A stretch of DNA of 64,000 bases from Chryseobacterium jejuense (GTDB taxonomy: Bacteria; Bacteroidota; Bacteroidia; Flavobacteriales; Weeksellaceae). The translations under genes and the position numbers were made by a program. Shown here piece by piece: positions 19,059-28,702 of the stretch. Numbering within the stretch: position 1 is the first letter of the stretch; every line of letters begins with the position of its first letter. Under the pieces are notes generated by a model. That model made no database searches and had not been told where the DNA came from. It saw only the letters and a list, made by a program, of their open reading frames with translations. Where the stretch lies: contig NZ_JAGIPR010000010.1 in the NCBI RefSeq assembly GCF_017877355.1, forward strand, positions 1 to 64,000. The letters are read 5' to 3'.

Positions 19059-20030
19059 ATGACAGCTCAATCAGTAATGATCCCTTGGCAGGATCGCCCG
19101 GAAGGTTGTAATGATATCATGTGGAGGTTTTCCGAAAACCCGATCATTAACAGATATGCAATACCAACGTCCAATAGTGTATTCAACAGTGCCGTAATTC
19201 CTTTTGAAGATGGATTTGCCGGGGTATTCCGTTGCGATAATAAAGCCGTTCAAATGAACATTTTTGCAGGGTTCAGTAAAGATGGAATCAATTGGGATAT
19301 TAATCATGACCCTATTGAAATGCAAGCGGGAAATACCGATATGATTGAATCCGATTATAAATATGATCCACGTGTTACCTTTATAGAAGACCGCTACTGG
19401 ATCACATGGTGTAATGGCTACAACGGACCTACCATTGGAATTGGATATACTTTTGATTTTAAAGAATTTTTCCAGTGTGAAAATGCGTTCCTTCCTTTTA
19501 ACAGAAACGGAGTGTTGTTTCCGGAAAAAATTAATGGAAAATATGCCATGTTGAGCCGTCCTAGTGATAACGGGCATACTCCTTTTGGAGATATTTATAT
19601 CAGTTATAGTCCTGATATGAAATATTGGGGTGAACACCGTTGTGTAATGAAAGTAACACCTTTCGAGGACAGTGCATGGCAGTGTACAAAGATTGGTGGT
19701 GGTCCGGTTCCTATCAGAACAGAAGAAGGATGGCTATTGTTCTATCATGGGGTGATCAATACCTGCAGAGGTTTCAGATACTCAATGGGAGCAGCTTTGC
19801 TTGATCTTGAGGATCCTACGAAAGTATTGTACAGAACAAAACCCTATTTATTGGCTCCGGCTGAGTTGTATGAACTTACGGGAGATGTGCCTAACGTGGT
19901 TTTCCCTTGTGCAGCATTAACAGAAGGCGATAAAGTGACTGTATATTATGGAGCTGCTGATACCGTAGTAGCGATTGCTTTCGGATATATTTCAGAAATT
20001 ATTGATTTTATGAAAAAGAATTCAATATAA
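19059..20030 (+). CDS. GH130 beta-mannoside phosphorylase, likely acting on Man-beta-1,4-GlcNAc
   Basis: 323 residues without signal peptide, so cytoplasmic. The five-bladed propeller fold of GH130 is indicated by ENPIINRYAIPTSNSVFN, YKYDPRV with Asp103 (the expected proton donor), YHGV and the closing VYYGAADTVVAIAFG. GH130 enzymes split beta-mannosides with inorganic phosphate to give alpha-mannose 1-phosphate. In a locus with endo-glucosaminidases and alpha-mannosidases, the natural substrate is the N-glycan core Man-beta-1,4-GlcNAc, as for Bacteroides homologues. An alternative is 4-O-beta-mannosyl-glucose. No phosphomannomutase is encoded nearby. Confidence 0.9.
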   Translation: MTAQSVMIPWQDRPEGCNDIMWRFSENPIINRYAIPTSNSVFNSAVIPFEDGFAGVFRCDNKAVQMNIFAGFSKDGINWDINHDPIEMQAGNTDMIESDYKYDPRVTFIEDRYWITWCNGYNGPTIGIGYTFDFKEFFQCENAFLPFNRNGVLFPEKINGKYAMLSRPSDNGHTPFGDIYISYSPDMKYWGEHRCVMKVTPFEDSAWQCTKIGGGPVPIRTEEGWLLFYHGVINTCRGFRYSMGAALLDLEDPTKVLYRTKPYLLAPAELYELTGDVPNVVFPCAALTEGDKVTVYYGAADTVVAIAFGYISEIIDFMKKNSI

Positions 20031-20155
20031 GTGAATGATGTAAGTTCTAAAGGCGTGTAAATTCGTTTATTTTTCCCATTTTTGGGAAGTTTATAATGGT
20101 TTTCATAATTTTAAACAAACTTTTAAATTTTAAAAAATCCCTGATACCTCTTATC

Positions 20156-22387
20156 ATGAAAAAAGAATTGTTGATCTGCTTTTTTACCTCTCTGATTTCT
20201 ATAACCAATGCCCAACAGAATAAAAATGATATTTTATCCTGGGTAGACCCGTTCATTGGAACAGGAGGGCATGGGCACACATTTCCGGGAGCCACAACAC
20301 CATTCGGAATGATTCAGCTGAGTCCGGATCAGAATACTAAAAGTGGAGACTGGGACTGGTGTTCAGGATATCATTACAGCAGCAAAACGATTATGGGATT
20401 CAGTCATAATCACCTTAGCGGAACAGGATGGGCAGATCTTGGAGATATTTTAGTAATGCCCACTGTAGGGCAGGTAAAAATGGTTCCGGGATCAGAAGGG
20501 CAACCTGGAACAGGATACCGTTCAACATTCACTCATGATAAAGAGTTTGCAGCACCGGGATATTATTCTGTAATGCTGGACAGCTATGGGGTAAAAGCAG
20601 AACTGACAGCCTCTCCAAGAGTAGGATTTCATAAATATACCTTCCCGAAGACTGATGAAGCTAATATTATTATTGATCCTACGAATAAGATCTTCGGAAA
20701 TATTTATCACACATTGGTAAGTGTTGAAGGCAATAACAAAATTAAAGGATATTGCTATAGTAACGGCTGGGGCGGAAAGAGATTTGCTTATTTTGTGATG
20801 GAGTTTTCCAAACCATTTAAATCTTATGGAGTTTATGCTGAAGGGAAAATAAAAGATAACGAAAAAATTGCTCTGGCTAAAGATGCGAAAGCCTTTGTGA
20901 GATTCTCTACAGAAGCCAATGAAAGTATAGAAGTAAAGGTTTCTTTATCTCCGGTAAGTACAGAAAATGCACAGGAAAACTTTGATACGGAAGCCAAAAA
21001 CGTGGATTTTGCCAAAGCTAAAGAAACGGCACAAAAAACATGGCGGGACCTTATCGGAAGATTTCAGGTGACCGGAGGAACGGATAATCAGCGAAAAATC
21101 TTTTATACAGGAGTCTACCACACTTTTATTGCTCCGAATCTTTATATGGATGTGAACGGAGATTATGTGGCTGCCCAGGAAAATATGAATACAAAATGGT
21201 TTACAAACTACAGTACCTATTCTTACTGGGACGGATTCAGAGCAACTCATCCGTTGTTAACCATCATGGACCAGAAGCATACTAAAGAATTTGCCAATTC
21301 ACTTATCAGCAGATATACCGATCGCAAGGATCACATGCCGATCTGGGAACTTTGCGGCTATGACAATTTCTGTATGTTGGGCTATCACAGTACATCGGTA
21401 ATTTGGGATGCCATTTCAAAGGGAGTTCCCGGAATTGATGCTGAAAAAGCATTTGCTGCTATGAAAGATGCGTCTCTGACAGACAAAATGAGCAGCAGCG
21501 ATGGAGGCGGAGGTCTTAACGATTATATTAAATTAGGCTACACACCTTCAGAAAACGGAGCCTCTGTTTCTGCCACCTTAGAATATTCTTATGACGACTG
21601 GTGTATCCAACAGTTGGCTGAAAAATTAGGAAAGAAAAATGAAGCAGAAGTGTATAGAAAACGTTCAATGAACTTCCTGAATACGTTTAACAAAGAAAAT
21701 AATCATTTCTGGCCAAGACAGAAGGATGGTAAATTCTTAGCAGATTTTGCCCTTAACGATTGGAAGAAGCTCCAGCCACACTGGGTTTCCGGAAATATCT
21801 GGGCTTATGATTTCTTTGTCCCCCATCAGATTGATGAAATGATGAATCTCTACGGAGGGAAGAAAGGATTTGAAGAAAAGCTGGATAAAACATTTACAGA
21901 AGCCCTTCACATGGAAGGAGAGCAGCATGTTGATATTTCAGGATTCATCGGTTCTTTAGGATTTGGAGATGAACCGGGACATCATGTTCCATACTTGTAT
22001 AATTATGCAGGAAGCCCTTATAAAACACAAAAAATGGTAAAATACATCCGCGATAATATGTATGCTGCCAAGCCCGACGGAATTGTGAATAATGAAGACT
22101 GCGGACAAATGTCAGCATGGTATATTTTCTCTTCACTAGGATTTTATCCTGTGACACCGGGAAAACCTGTGTATGCCATTGGAGCTCCTCAATTCCCGAA
22201 AGCTTCATTACAGCTGGAAAACGGAAAAACTTTTACAGTGATTGCCGATAAAATTTCAGATAAAAACATCTATGTACAGAAAATGTTCCTTAACGGGAAA
22301 GAATATAAAAGCTGGGAACTGAACCACAGTGATATCATGAACGGGGGTGAGCTGAGATTTGTAATGGGAAGCAAACCTGTAAAATAA
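20156..22387 (+). CDS. GH92 alpha-mannosidase (first copy)
   Basis: 743 residues from the ATG at 20156, which gives a proper signal peptide (LLICFFTSLISITNAQQ); the longer in-frame start at 20096 would bury it. GH92 features are DPFIGTGGHGHTFPGATTPF near the N-terminus, GFSHNHLSGTG, YWDGFRATHPLL, the MPIWEL acid region, GDEPGHHVPYLYNYAG and NNEDCGQMSAWYIFS. GH92 enzymes are calcium-dependent inverting exo-alpha-mannosidases, many of them alpha-1,2-specific. It is expected in the periplasm. It differs from the second GH92 of the locus at several active-site motifs. Confidence 0.94.
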   Translation: MKKELLICFFTSLISITNAQQNKNDILSWVDPFIGTGGHGHTFPGATTPFGMIQLSPDQNTKSGDWDWCSGYHYSSKTIMGFSHNHLSGTGWADLGDILVMPTVGQVKMVPGSEGQPGTGYRSTFTHDKEFAAPGYYSVMLDSYGVKAELTASPRVGFHKYTFPKTDEANIIIDPTNKIFGNIYHTLVSVEGNNKIKGYCYSNGWGGKRFAYFVMEFSKPFKSYGVYAEGKIKDNEKIALAKDAKAFVRFSTEANESIEVKVSLSPVSTENAQENFDTEAKNVDFAKAKETAQKTWRDLIGRFQVTGGTDNQRKIFYTGVYHTFIAPNLYMDVNGDYVAAQENMNTKWFTNYSTYSYWDGFRATHPLLTIMDQKHTKEFANSLISRYTDRKDHMPIWELCGYDNFCMLGYHSTSVIWDAISKGVPGIDAEKAFAAMKDASLTDKMSSSDGGGGLNDYIKLGYTPSENGASVSATLEYSYDDWCIQQLAEKLGKKNEAEVYRKRSMNFLNTFNKENNHFWPRQKDGKFLADFALNDWKKLQPHWVSGNIWAYDFFVPHQIDEMMNLYGGKKGFEEKLDKTFTEALHMEGEQHVDISGFIGSLGFGDEPGHHVPYLYNYAGSPYKTQKMVKYIRDNMYAAKPDGIVNNEDCGQMSAWYIFSSLGFYPVTPGKPVYAIGAPQFPKASLQLENGKTFTVIADKISDKNIYVQKMFLNGKEYKSWELNHSDIMNGGELRFVMGSKPVK

Positions 22388-22420
22388 AGACTAATAAAAA
22401 TAAACGAAATAAAAGTATCA

Positions 22421-23848
22421 ATGGAAAGGAGAGATTTTATTAAAACAAGTGCAATGGCAGGGGCCGGATTGCTGTTTACTCAGAATATTTTTGCAAAAAC
22501 CCTGGCTACGGAAGGTTTTCCTGTTGTCCGTGTTCCTAAAGATAAAAGACATTTTACCAGTGAATCCGTAGAAAATGCTATTGCAGCCTTTAAAAAGAAA
22601 GTAAACAATAAAGAGCTAAGCTGGCTTTTTGAAAACTGCTTTCCAAATACATTAGATACTACTGTTTTCTACAGTGAAACCAATGGTACATCGGATACAT
22701 ATGTGATTACAGGAGACATTGATGCCATGTGGCTTCGTGACAGTTCTGCACAGGTTTTTCCTTATCTGCAGTTCTCGAAGAAGGACGAGAAGCTTCACAA
22801 ATTGATTTCCGGAGTTATCCACAAGCAAACAACTTTCATCCTTAAAGATCCTTATGCGAATGCGTTCTACAACGATGACAAAAAGATCAGCAAGTGGAAA
22901 GAGTATGACCATACTGATATGAAACCGGGAACTCACGAAAGAAAATGGGAAATTGATTCTCTGTGTTACCCTATCCGTTTGGCATATCACTTCTGGAAAA
23001 CAACAGGAGATACGAAACCTTTCGATACTAACTGGTTGCAGGGAATTAAACTTACTTTACAGACTTTCATTGAACAACAAAGGAAAAAAGACTTAGGTCC
23101 TTACAAATTTGAACGTACAACATCATGGGCTACAGATGGAGTTCCTATGGGCGGATATGGCTATCCGACAAAGCCGGTAGGTCTTATCAGTTCTATGTTC
23201 CGTCCAAGTGATGATGCTACGATCTATGGGTTTCTGATTCCATCCAACTTATTTGCAGTAGTAAGTTTACGTCAGGCAGCAGAAATGGTGTCTCAGATTA
23301 AAAATGAAAAAACTCTGGCTCAACAACTCAACAGCCTTGCTGATGAGGTAGATGCAGCCATCAAAAAATACGGAATTTATAATCATCCTGAATTTGGAAA
23401 AATATATGCTTTTGAAGTCAATGGTTTCGGAAGTTACAACCTGATGGATGATGCGAACTGTCCAAGCTTGCTGGGATTGCCTTATCTGGATGCGGTTAAA
23501 GCGGACGACCCTGTGTATCAGAATACGCGAAAATTTGTTTGGTCGGAAAATAACCCATTCTTTTTCAAAGGAAAACTGGCAGAAGGGATAGGAGGTCCAC
23601 ATATTGGATTGGATATGATCTGGCCAATGAGTATCATTATGAAAGCGCTCACTACAAAAGATAAAAGTGAGATCAGATGGTGTATAGATACCTTACAGAA
23701 AACGCACGGTGGGACAGGCTTTATGCATGAATCCTTCCATAAAGACAACGACAAAAAATTCACCAGAGAATGGTTCGCCTGGGCCAATACTTTATTTGGA
23801 GAATTGCTTTGGAAAACCTTTAACGAAAATCCTGAGCTACTGACCTAA
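22421..23848 (+). CDS. GH125 exo-alpha-1,6-mannosidase, Tat-exported
   Basis: 475 residues. The N-terminus ERRDFIKTSAMAGAGLLF is a twin-arginine signal, so it is folded before export to the periplasm. GH125 motifs are visible: GDIDAMWLRDSSAQVFPYLQ (98-117), EIDSLCYPIRLAY, MFRPSDDATIYGFLIPSN, GPHIGLDMIWPMS and GFMHESFHKD. The family removes non-reducing alpha-1,6-linked mannose, which fits the branched trimannosyl core of N-glycans after alpha-1,2 and alpha-1,3 residues are trimmed. It lies 33 bases behind GH92 in the same operon. Confidence 0.93.
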   Translation: MERRDFIKTSAMAGAGLLFTQNIFAKTLATEGFPVVRVPKDKRHFTSESVENAIAAFKKKVNNKELSWLFENCFPNTLDTTVFYSETNGTSDTYVITGDIDAMWLRDSSAQVFPYLQFSKKDEKLHKLISGVIHKQTTFILKDPYANAFYNDDKKISKWKEYDHTDMKPGTHERKWEIDSLCYPIRLAYHFWKTTGDTKPFDTNWLQGIKLTLQTFIEQQRKKDLGPYKFERTTSWATDGVPMGGYGYPTKPVGLISSMFRPSDDATIYGFLIPSNLFAVVSLRQAAEMVSQIKNEKTLAQQLNSLADEVDAAIKKYGIYNHPEFGKIYAFEVNGFGSYNLMDDANCPSLLGLPYLDAVKADDPVYQNTRKFVWSENNPFFFKGKLAEGIGGPHIGLDMIWPMSIIMKALTTKDKSEIRWCIDTLQKTHGGTGFMHESFHKDNDKKFTREWFAWANTLFGELLWKTFNENPELLT

Positions 23849-23957
23849 CCCATTAATCTATATGGCTTATTTACTTAAGATGCTTTCCTCAAAAAGAAAG
23901 GATCAGGAGAATGCTATATCAAATCCACACACCAAAACACCTTAAAAAAATTATACA

Positions 23958-26114
23958 ATGAAAAAAAAATCAATCCTTACCGCACTGATGGCCATGGCGC
24001 TACAGTCTGGTGCTTTCCTTAACGCACAACAGCTTAATCCTAAAGGAATATGCTATGTGGAAGTGAACAACAACAACATCCTGAATGCAGGAGCGTATAA
24101 ACTGCAAACATCGAATAGTTACCTGTTCAATGTGGTGAATATCTTTGCGGCTAATATTAATTATGATACCAGCCGTGGGAGAGCATATCTATACTCTAAC
24201 AATAATGTAACCAAGGTTCTTACCAATGCAGATACCTACATAAAACCATTACAGCAGAAAGGAATGAAAGTGGTGCTAACCATTTTGGGAAATCACCAGG
24301 GAGCCGGGATATGTAATTTCCCTACCCGTGAGGCTGCCAAAGATTTTGCATTACAGCTGGCCAATACGGTAAATACTTACGGTCTGGATGGGATTGATTT
24401 TGATGATGAATATTCAGGATATGGGAATAACGGAACCGGGCAGCCTAATGACAGTTCCTTCGTTATGCTTGTTCAGGAATTAAGAGCATTACTGCCGGAT
24501 AAAATTATTTCATTCTACTATTATGGAGATGCTGCTTCAAGGCTTTCATGGAACGGTGCCAGAGTAGGAGATCATATCAATTACAGCTGGAATGCGATGT
24601 ACGGAACATTCTCAGCACCGAACGTTCCACCCCTTACCAAAGCTCAGATTTCTCCTGCGGCAGTCTGGTTGGGAAATACGTCTAATTCTACCACAACAAG
24701 TTTGGCTACTCAAACGAAAAACGGAGGCTATGGATTATATCTTTGGTATGACCTTAAAGGAACCAATCAGACATCACAGCTTTCAGCAGGCACTCAGACA
24801 TTATATGGTGAGCCAACAGTGTTAAGCGGAACTTTACAATCATGGACACAGGGCACCAATTGTGATGCACCTATCGGATTATACACAAGCAATCTTACCG
24901 GAACAAGTGCAAAACTCAACTGGTCTACAGTTGGAACTAATACTTATGATATTGATTATAAACCGGCCTCTTCAGCAACATGGACGAGTGTGGCCACAGC
25001 AGTTAGCTCTACATCAGTAACTGTTTCAGGACTAACAGCCAATACTGAATACGACTGGAGAATCAGAACAAACTGCAGTGTAAAAAGTGCCTATATGTTT
25101 GCTCCAAGATTCAACAGTGGATCAGGAACAACAACACCTACGGGTTCTTATGCTCTTTCTTTGGACGGAAGTTCTGAATCTGGAGCTGCCGGAAATATGA
25201 ATTTAAGTAGTTCAGCATTATCTTTTGAGGGCTGGATCAAACCTTCATCTTTCAAATCAGTTTCTCCATACATTTCATCCATTATGGGAACAGAAGCAGG
25301 GGATGCAAATTCAGCATTATTAAGATTAGGAGATGCCGGTCTAGCGAATAACAAGCTTCAGTTTGTATTAAGTATCAATAATGTACAGCAAAAACTAGCT
25401 TCCACTACAGCTTTGAATGCCAATACTTGGTACCATGTAGCGGCAACTTATGATGGAAGTTCTATGAAACTTTATATCAATGGGGTTTTGGATGCAAGCA
25501 AAGCACAAACCGGAAATGTAAGCTCTAATGGAGCATTCAATGTAGGATATCTATATAATACTTCCAGAAACTTCAATGGTAAAATTGATGAGGTTAGAGT
25601 TTGGAAGCGTGCATTAAGTCAAACGGAGATCAGTCAGAATATGTGTAATGTATCTGTTCCGGCTACTTCTCTAGCTGCTTATTGGAAATTCAATGAAGGA
25701 AGCGGTTCTGCCGTTCAGGATAGCTCTGGAAATGGGGTTAGTTTAAGTTTAACAGGAGTGGATGCCTCCAATTGGGGAACAGATCTGCCATGTGCAGCGG
25801 CAACTTCAATAGTATCAAGAACTGCAGCTGCCCAGAGAGGAATAAGTTCAGGAGAAATTCAGACTAAGAATCAGATTAAATTATATCCGAATCCTGTCAG
25901 TAAATCTTCTTCATTTACAGCCTCCGTTCCTGATGGATACAATAAAGGAAAGTTAACTATCTATGATTTTAACGGAAGAGTTGTAGGCACAAAATCGTTG
26001 AGTACAGGTGATAATCATTATGAATCATCAGAGCTTTCAACAGGAAACTATATCCTTCAGTTTGAATCTCAAAATGGAGGTGAAAAACAAACCGAAAAAT
26101 TAATAGTAAAATAA
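23958..26114 (+). CDS. GH18 endo-beta-N-acetylglucosaminidase (EndoF-like) with type IX sorting domain
   Basis: 718 residues. Order: signal peptide (to about 23), GH18 barrel (25-300), a fibronectin III-like domain (305-385), a LamG/concanavalin-like jellyroll (about 400-610), and a C-terminal type A sorting domain from KLYPNPVSKSS (about 640) to the final LIVK. The catalytic DxxDxDxE motif is D144-GI-D-F-D-D-E151. The ANINYD, YIKPLQQKGMKV and ILGNHQGAG blocks match remembered EndoF1/EndoH sequences, which cut between the two core GlcNAc residues. It should be delivered to the cell surface or secreted by T9SS to release glycans from glycoproteins. Confidence 0.93.
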   Translation: MKKKSILTALMAMALQSGAFLNAQQLNPKGICYVEVNNNNILNAGAYKLQTSNSYLFNVVNIFAANINYDTSRGRAYLYSNNNVTKVLTNADTYIKPLQQKGMKVVLTILGNHQGAGICNFPTREAAKDFALQLANTVNTYGLDGIDFDDEYSGYGNNGTGQPNDSSFVMLVQELRALLPDKIISFYYYGDAASRLSWNGARVGDHINYSWNAMYGTFSAPNVPPLTKAQISPAAVWLGNTSNSTTTSLATQTKNGGYGLYLWYDLKGTNQTSQLSAGTQTLYGEPTVLSGTLQSWTQGTNCDAPIGLYTSNLTGTSAKLNWSTVGTNTYDIDYKPASSATWTSVATAVSSTSVTVSGLTANTEYDWRIRTNCSVKSAYMFAPRFNSGSGTTTPTGSYALSLDGSSESGAAGNMNLSSSALSFEGWIKPSSFKSVSPYISSIMGTEAGDANSALLRLGDAGLANNKLQFVLSINNVQQKLASTTALNANTWYHVAATYDGSSMKLYINGVLDASKAQTGNVSSNGAFNVGYLYNTSRNFNGKIDEVRVWKRALSQTEISQNMCNVSVPATSLAAYWKFNEGSGSAVQDSSGNGVSLSLTGVDASNWGTDLPCAAATSIVSRTAAAQRGISSGEIQTKNQIKLYPNPVSKSSSFTASVPDGYNKGKLTIYDFNGRVVGTKSLSTGDNHYESSELSTGNYILQFESQNGGEKQTEKLIVK

Positions 26115-26120
26115 TAAATC

Positions 26121-26146
26121 AGTCATTGGGCTTCGGCCCAATGGCT
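26121..26146 (+). terminator. UUCG-capped hairpin between the two GH18 genes
   Basis: The stem CATTGGGC/GCCCAATG (8 bp, extended by three more base pairs including one wobble) is capped by TTCG and followed by TTTTC. The T-run is short, so it may attenuate rather than stop transcription, or protect the 3' end of the upstream message. Confidence 0.7.
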
Positions 26147-26173
26147 TTTCCTATTCTAATAAAATTAATATCA

Positions 26174-28579
26174 ATGAAAAAAAACTCCTTTCTTATTCCC
26201 CTGATGGCCCTGATGTTTCAGGCTGCCCCTCAAATGAAAGCACAGCAGCTTAACCCCTTGGGTGTTTGTTATGTGGAAGTCAATAACAACAACATGCTGA
26301 ATGCGGGTTCTTATACTTTGCAGAATACCAACAGGCAGCTTTTTGATGTGGCCATTATCTTTGCAGCCAATATCAATTATGATGTTTCTAAAAGCAGAGC
26401 CTATATCTCAAGCAATAACAATGTAACCAAAGTACTGAACGATGTAAATACCTATGTAAAACCTTTACAGCAAAAAGGGATTAAAGTATTGCTGGATCTT
26501 TTAGGAAACCATCAGGGAGCCGGAATCTCCAATTTCCCTAATCGTGAAGCAGCCAAAGACTTTGCTCTGCAGGTTGCTCATACGGTATACACTTATGGTT
26601 TGGATGGTGTAGACCTGGATGATGAATATGCAGGATACGGAAATAACGGAACAGGGCAGCCTAATAACAGCTCTTTTGTCATGTTATTACAGGAATTGAA
26701 AGCCGCAATGCCTGATAAACTGATTACCTTCTATTATTATGGCCCGGCTACCTCAAGGCAAAGTTATAATGGAGACTTAGCAGGAAACTATATCAATTAC
26801 AGTTGGAATGCCATGTATGGTACTTACGTTGCTCCAAGTGTTCCGCCCCTTGATAAAACAAAACTTTCTCCGGCGGCAATCTGGATACAAAATACAAATC
26901 CTCAGTCTACTCCTGCATCTATAGTTTCCTCATCAGCAACCAGTACCAAAAATGACGAGTATGGTGTGTTCATGTGGTATGATTTAGGAGGAACAGATAT
27001 GGCTAATTATCTGAGCACCGGATCTAATATTCTTTATAATGAAAATACCCAATTAAGTGGACAGCTCTATTCATGGAGCCAAGGGCAAGCCTGTGATCCG
27101 CCGTTAGGATTGGATGTAACCAATGTAACAGGAACTTCTGCTAAATTAAACTGGGTGTCTAATGGCTCTCAAACTTATAACATCGATTATAAACCTGCTA
27201 ATTCAACAACCTGGACTAATGTTGCCAGCAATTACTCCGGAAGCAATGTGGTCATCAATAATCTGACAATGAACACGGATTATGACTGGAGAATACAGTC
27301 TAATTGCTCTTCAACATTAACAAGTACTTATCTTTTTGCTCCAAGATTCAATTCAGGAAACGGATGTGCAACGCCTTCAGGATTGGTATCAGGAAGCTAT
27401 CTAGGAAATTCAACTCAATTGTCATGGGATGCGGGAACAGCATCTTCTTATACATTACAATACAAAACAGCAGCAGCTACTGCCTGGACTGAGGTTCAGA
27501 ATATTAACGCCAATAATTATTCACTGCAAAATCTTTCCCCTAATACAAACTATGTATGGAAAGTACAGGCAGCATGTAATGGCGGAACAGTAAGTACTTA
27601 TTCAGCAGAAGGAGTATTCAACAGTGGTTTTGCTTCGGTTACAAGCCCTGGTCCAAGATCACTTTCATTCAATGGAAGTACAAATTATCTGAATGCCGGA
27701 CAATTTAACCTGAGCGGAAATGCACTAACAATTGAAGGTTGGGTGAAAGTAAATGCATTTAAAAGCGCCTTTCCTAATATTTCATCAGTGCTTGGGATTG
27801 AAGTAGGAGATAATAACTCTGCAATGCTTAGGTTTGGGGACGGTAACCTGGCCAATAACAAACTTCAGTTTATCCTGAGTTTCGGTTCCTCTCAGACGAA
27901 AATTAATACCAATACAGCATTCAACACCAATACATGGTACCATGTGGCAGCAACCTATGATGGAACAGCGATGAAGCTTTATGTTAACGGAACCCTTGAT
28001 ACAAGTACACAAGTTACTGGCAGTTTTACAGCAAACGGCATTATGTATTTAGCAAGAAACTATGACAATTCCCGCGCATTAAACGGTTCTTTGGATGAAT
28101 TCAGAGTTTGGAAAAGAGCATTGTCAGCTCAGGAGATTATGGATAACAGCTGTAATGTGGCAGCTAGCTCACAAGGTCTGGAGGCAAATTGGAAAATGGA
28201 TGAAGGTAGCGGAATAGGAGCCCTGGATGCAACCGCAAATACTCATTTTGCAACATTAGTCAATATGACCAATACCAATTGGAAAACAGAAGTTCCTTGT
28301 AATGGTTCTCTGGGAGTAAGAGATGCTGAGTCTGTAAAAGAGAGTAATACTGTTTATCCAAATCCTGTTAAACGAGGAAGTGACATTCACTTTACGGTTG
28401 CCGATAATTCCAGCGAGGTTTCATTCTATGATATTTCAGGAAAGCTATTGAAAAAACAGGATCTTAATCAAAATAATAATACAGTGAATACACAAGATTT
28501 GGCCACTGGTACTTATATTTACAAAATCACATCTTCAAAAAATAAAGAAGTATCATCAGGTAAAATCATTGTGAAATAA
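26174..28579 (+). CDS. Second GH18 endo-beta-N-acetylglucosaminidase, paralogue with two FN3 domains
   Basis: 801 residues from the ATG at 26174, which restores a signal peptide (SFLIPLMALMFQAAPQMKA); the longer start at 26126 lies in the intergenic hairpin region. Order: GH18 (25-300; D144-GV-D-L-D-D-E151), two FN3-like domains (about 310-395 and 405-490), LamG-like jellyroll (about 505-710) and a T9SS C-terminal domain (YPNPVKRGS to the final IIVK). Catalytic residues sit at the same positions as in the upstream copy, so this is a tandem duplication followed by domain gain or loss. Different glycan classes could be targeted. Confidence 0.92.
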   Translation: MKKNSFLIPLMALMFQAAPQMKAQQLNPLGVCYVEVNNNNMLNAGSYTLQNTNRQLFDVAIIFAANINYDVSKSRAYISSNNNVTKVLNDVNTYVKPLQQKGIKVLLDLLGNHQGAGISNFPNREAAKDFALQVAHTVYTYGLDGVDLDDEYAGYGNNGTGQPNNSSFVMLLQELKAAMPDKLITFYYYGPATSRQSYNGDLAGNYINYSWNAMYGTYVAPSVPPLDKTKLSPAAIWIQNTNPQSTPASIVSSSATSTKNDEYGVFMWYDLGGTDMANYLSTGSNILYNENTQLSGQLYSWSQGQACDPPLGLDVTNVTGTSAKLNWVSNGSQTYNIDYKPANSTTWTNVASNYSGSNVVINNLTMNTDYDWRIQSNCSSTLTSTYLFAPRFNSGNGCATPSGLVSGSYLGNSTQLSWDAGTASSYTLQYKTAAATAWTEVQNINANNYSLQNLSPNTNYVWKVQAACNGGTVSTYSAEGVFNSGFASVTSPGPRSLSFNGSTNYLNAGQFNLSGNALTIEGWVKVNAFKSAFPNISSVLGIEVGDNNSAMLRFGDGNLANNKLQFILSFGSSQTKINTNTAFNTNTWYHVAATYDGTAMKLYVNGTLDTSTQVTGSFTANGIMYLARNYDNSRALNGSLDEFRVWKRALSAQEIMDNSCNVAASSQGLEANWKMDEGSGIGALDATANTHFATLVNMTNTNWKTEVPCNGSLGVRDAESVKESNTVYPNPVKRGSDIHFTVADNSSEVSFYDISGKLLKKQDLNQNNNTVNTQDLATGTYIYKITSSKNKEVSSGKIIVK

Positions 28580-28702
28580 AACTCATTGTATGAAGATTTT
28601 ATCTGAAAAATAGATCATAGATCGTAAAGCAGGCAGACAAGCAGTATCTTCTTGTTTGTCTGTTTTTCAATACAACGGAACAGCTTGAATTTAAAATAAA
28701 AA

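Noticed and set aside
19071..19637. 188-codon open frame on the minus strand
   Set aside because: Lies wholly inside the GH130 gene in antisense; no start context, no family resemblance; GH130 has clear motifs.
20945..21250. Antisense open frame of 101 codons in the first GH92
   Set aside because: Complete overlap with a well-supported gene and no recognisable domain.
22652..23787. Three antisense open frames (about 90-112 codons) within GH125
   Set aside because: Shadow frames of a conserved enzyme; no promoter or protein features of their own.
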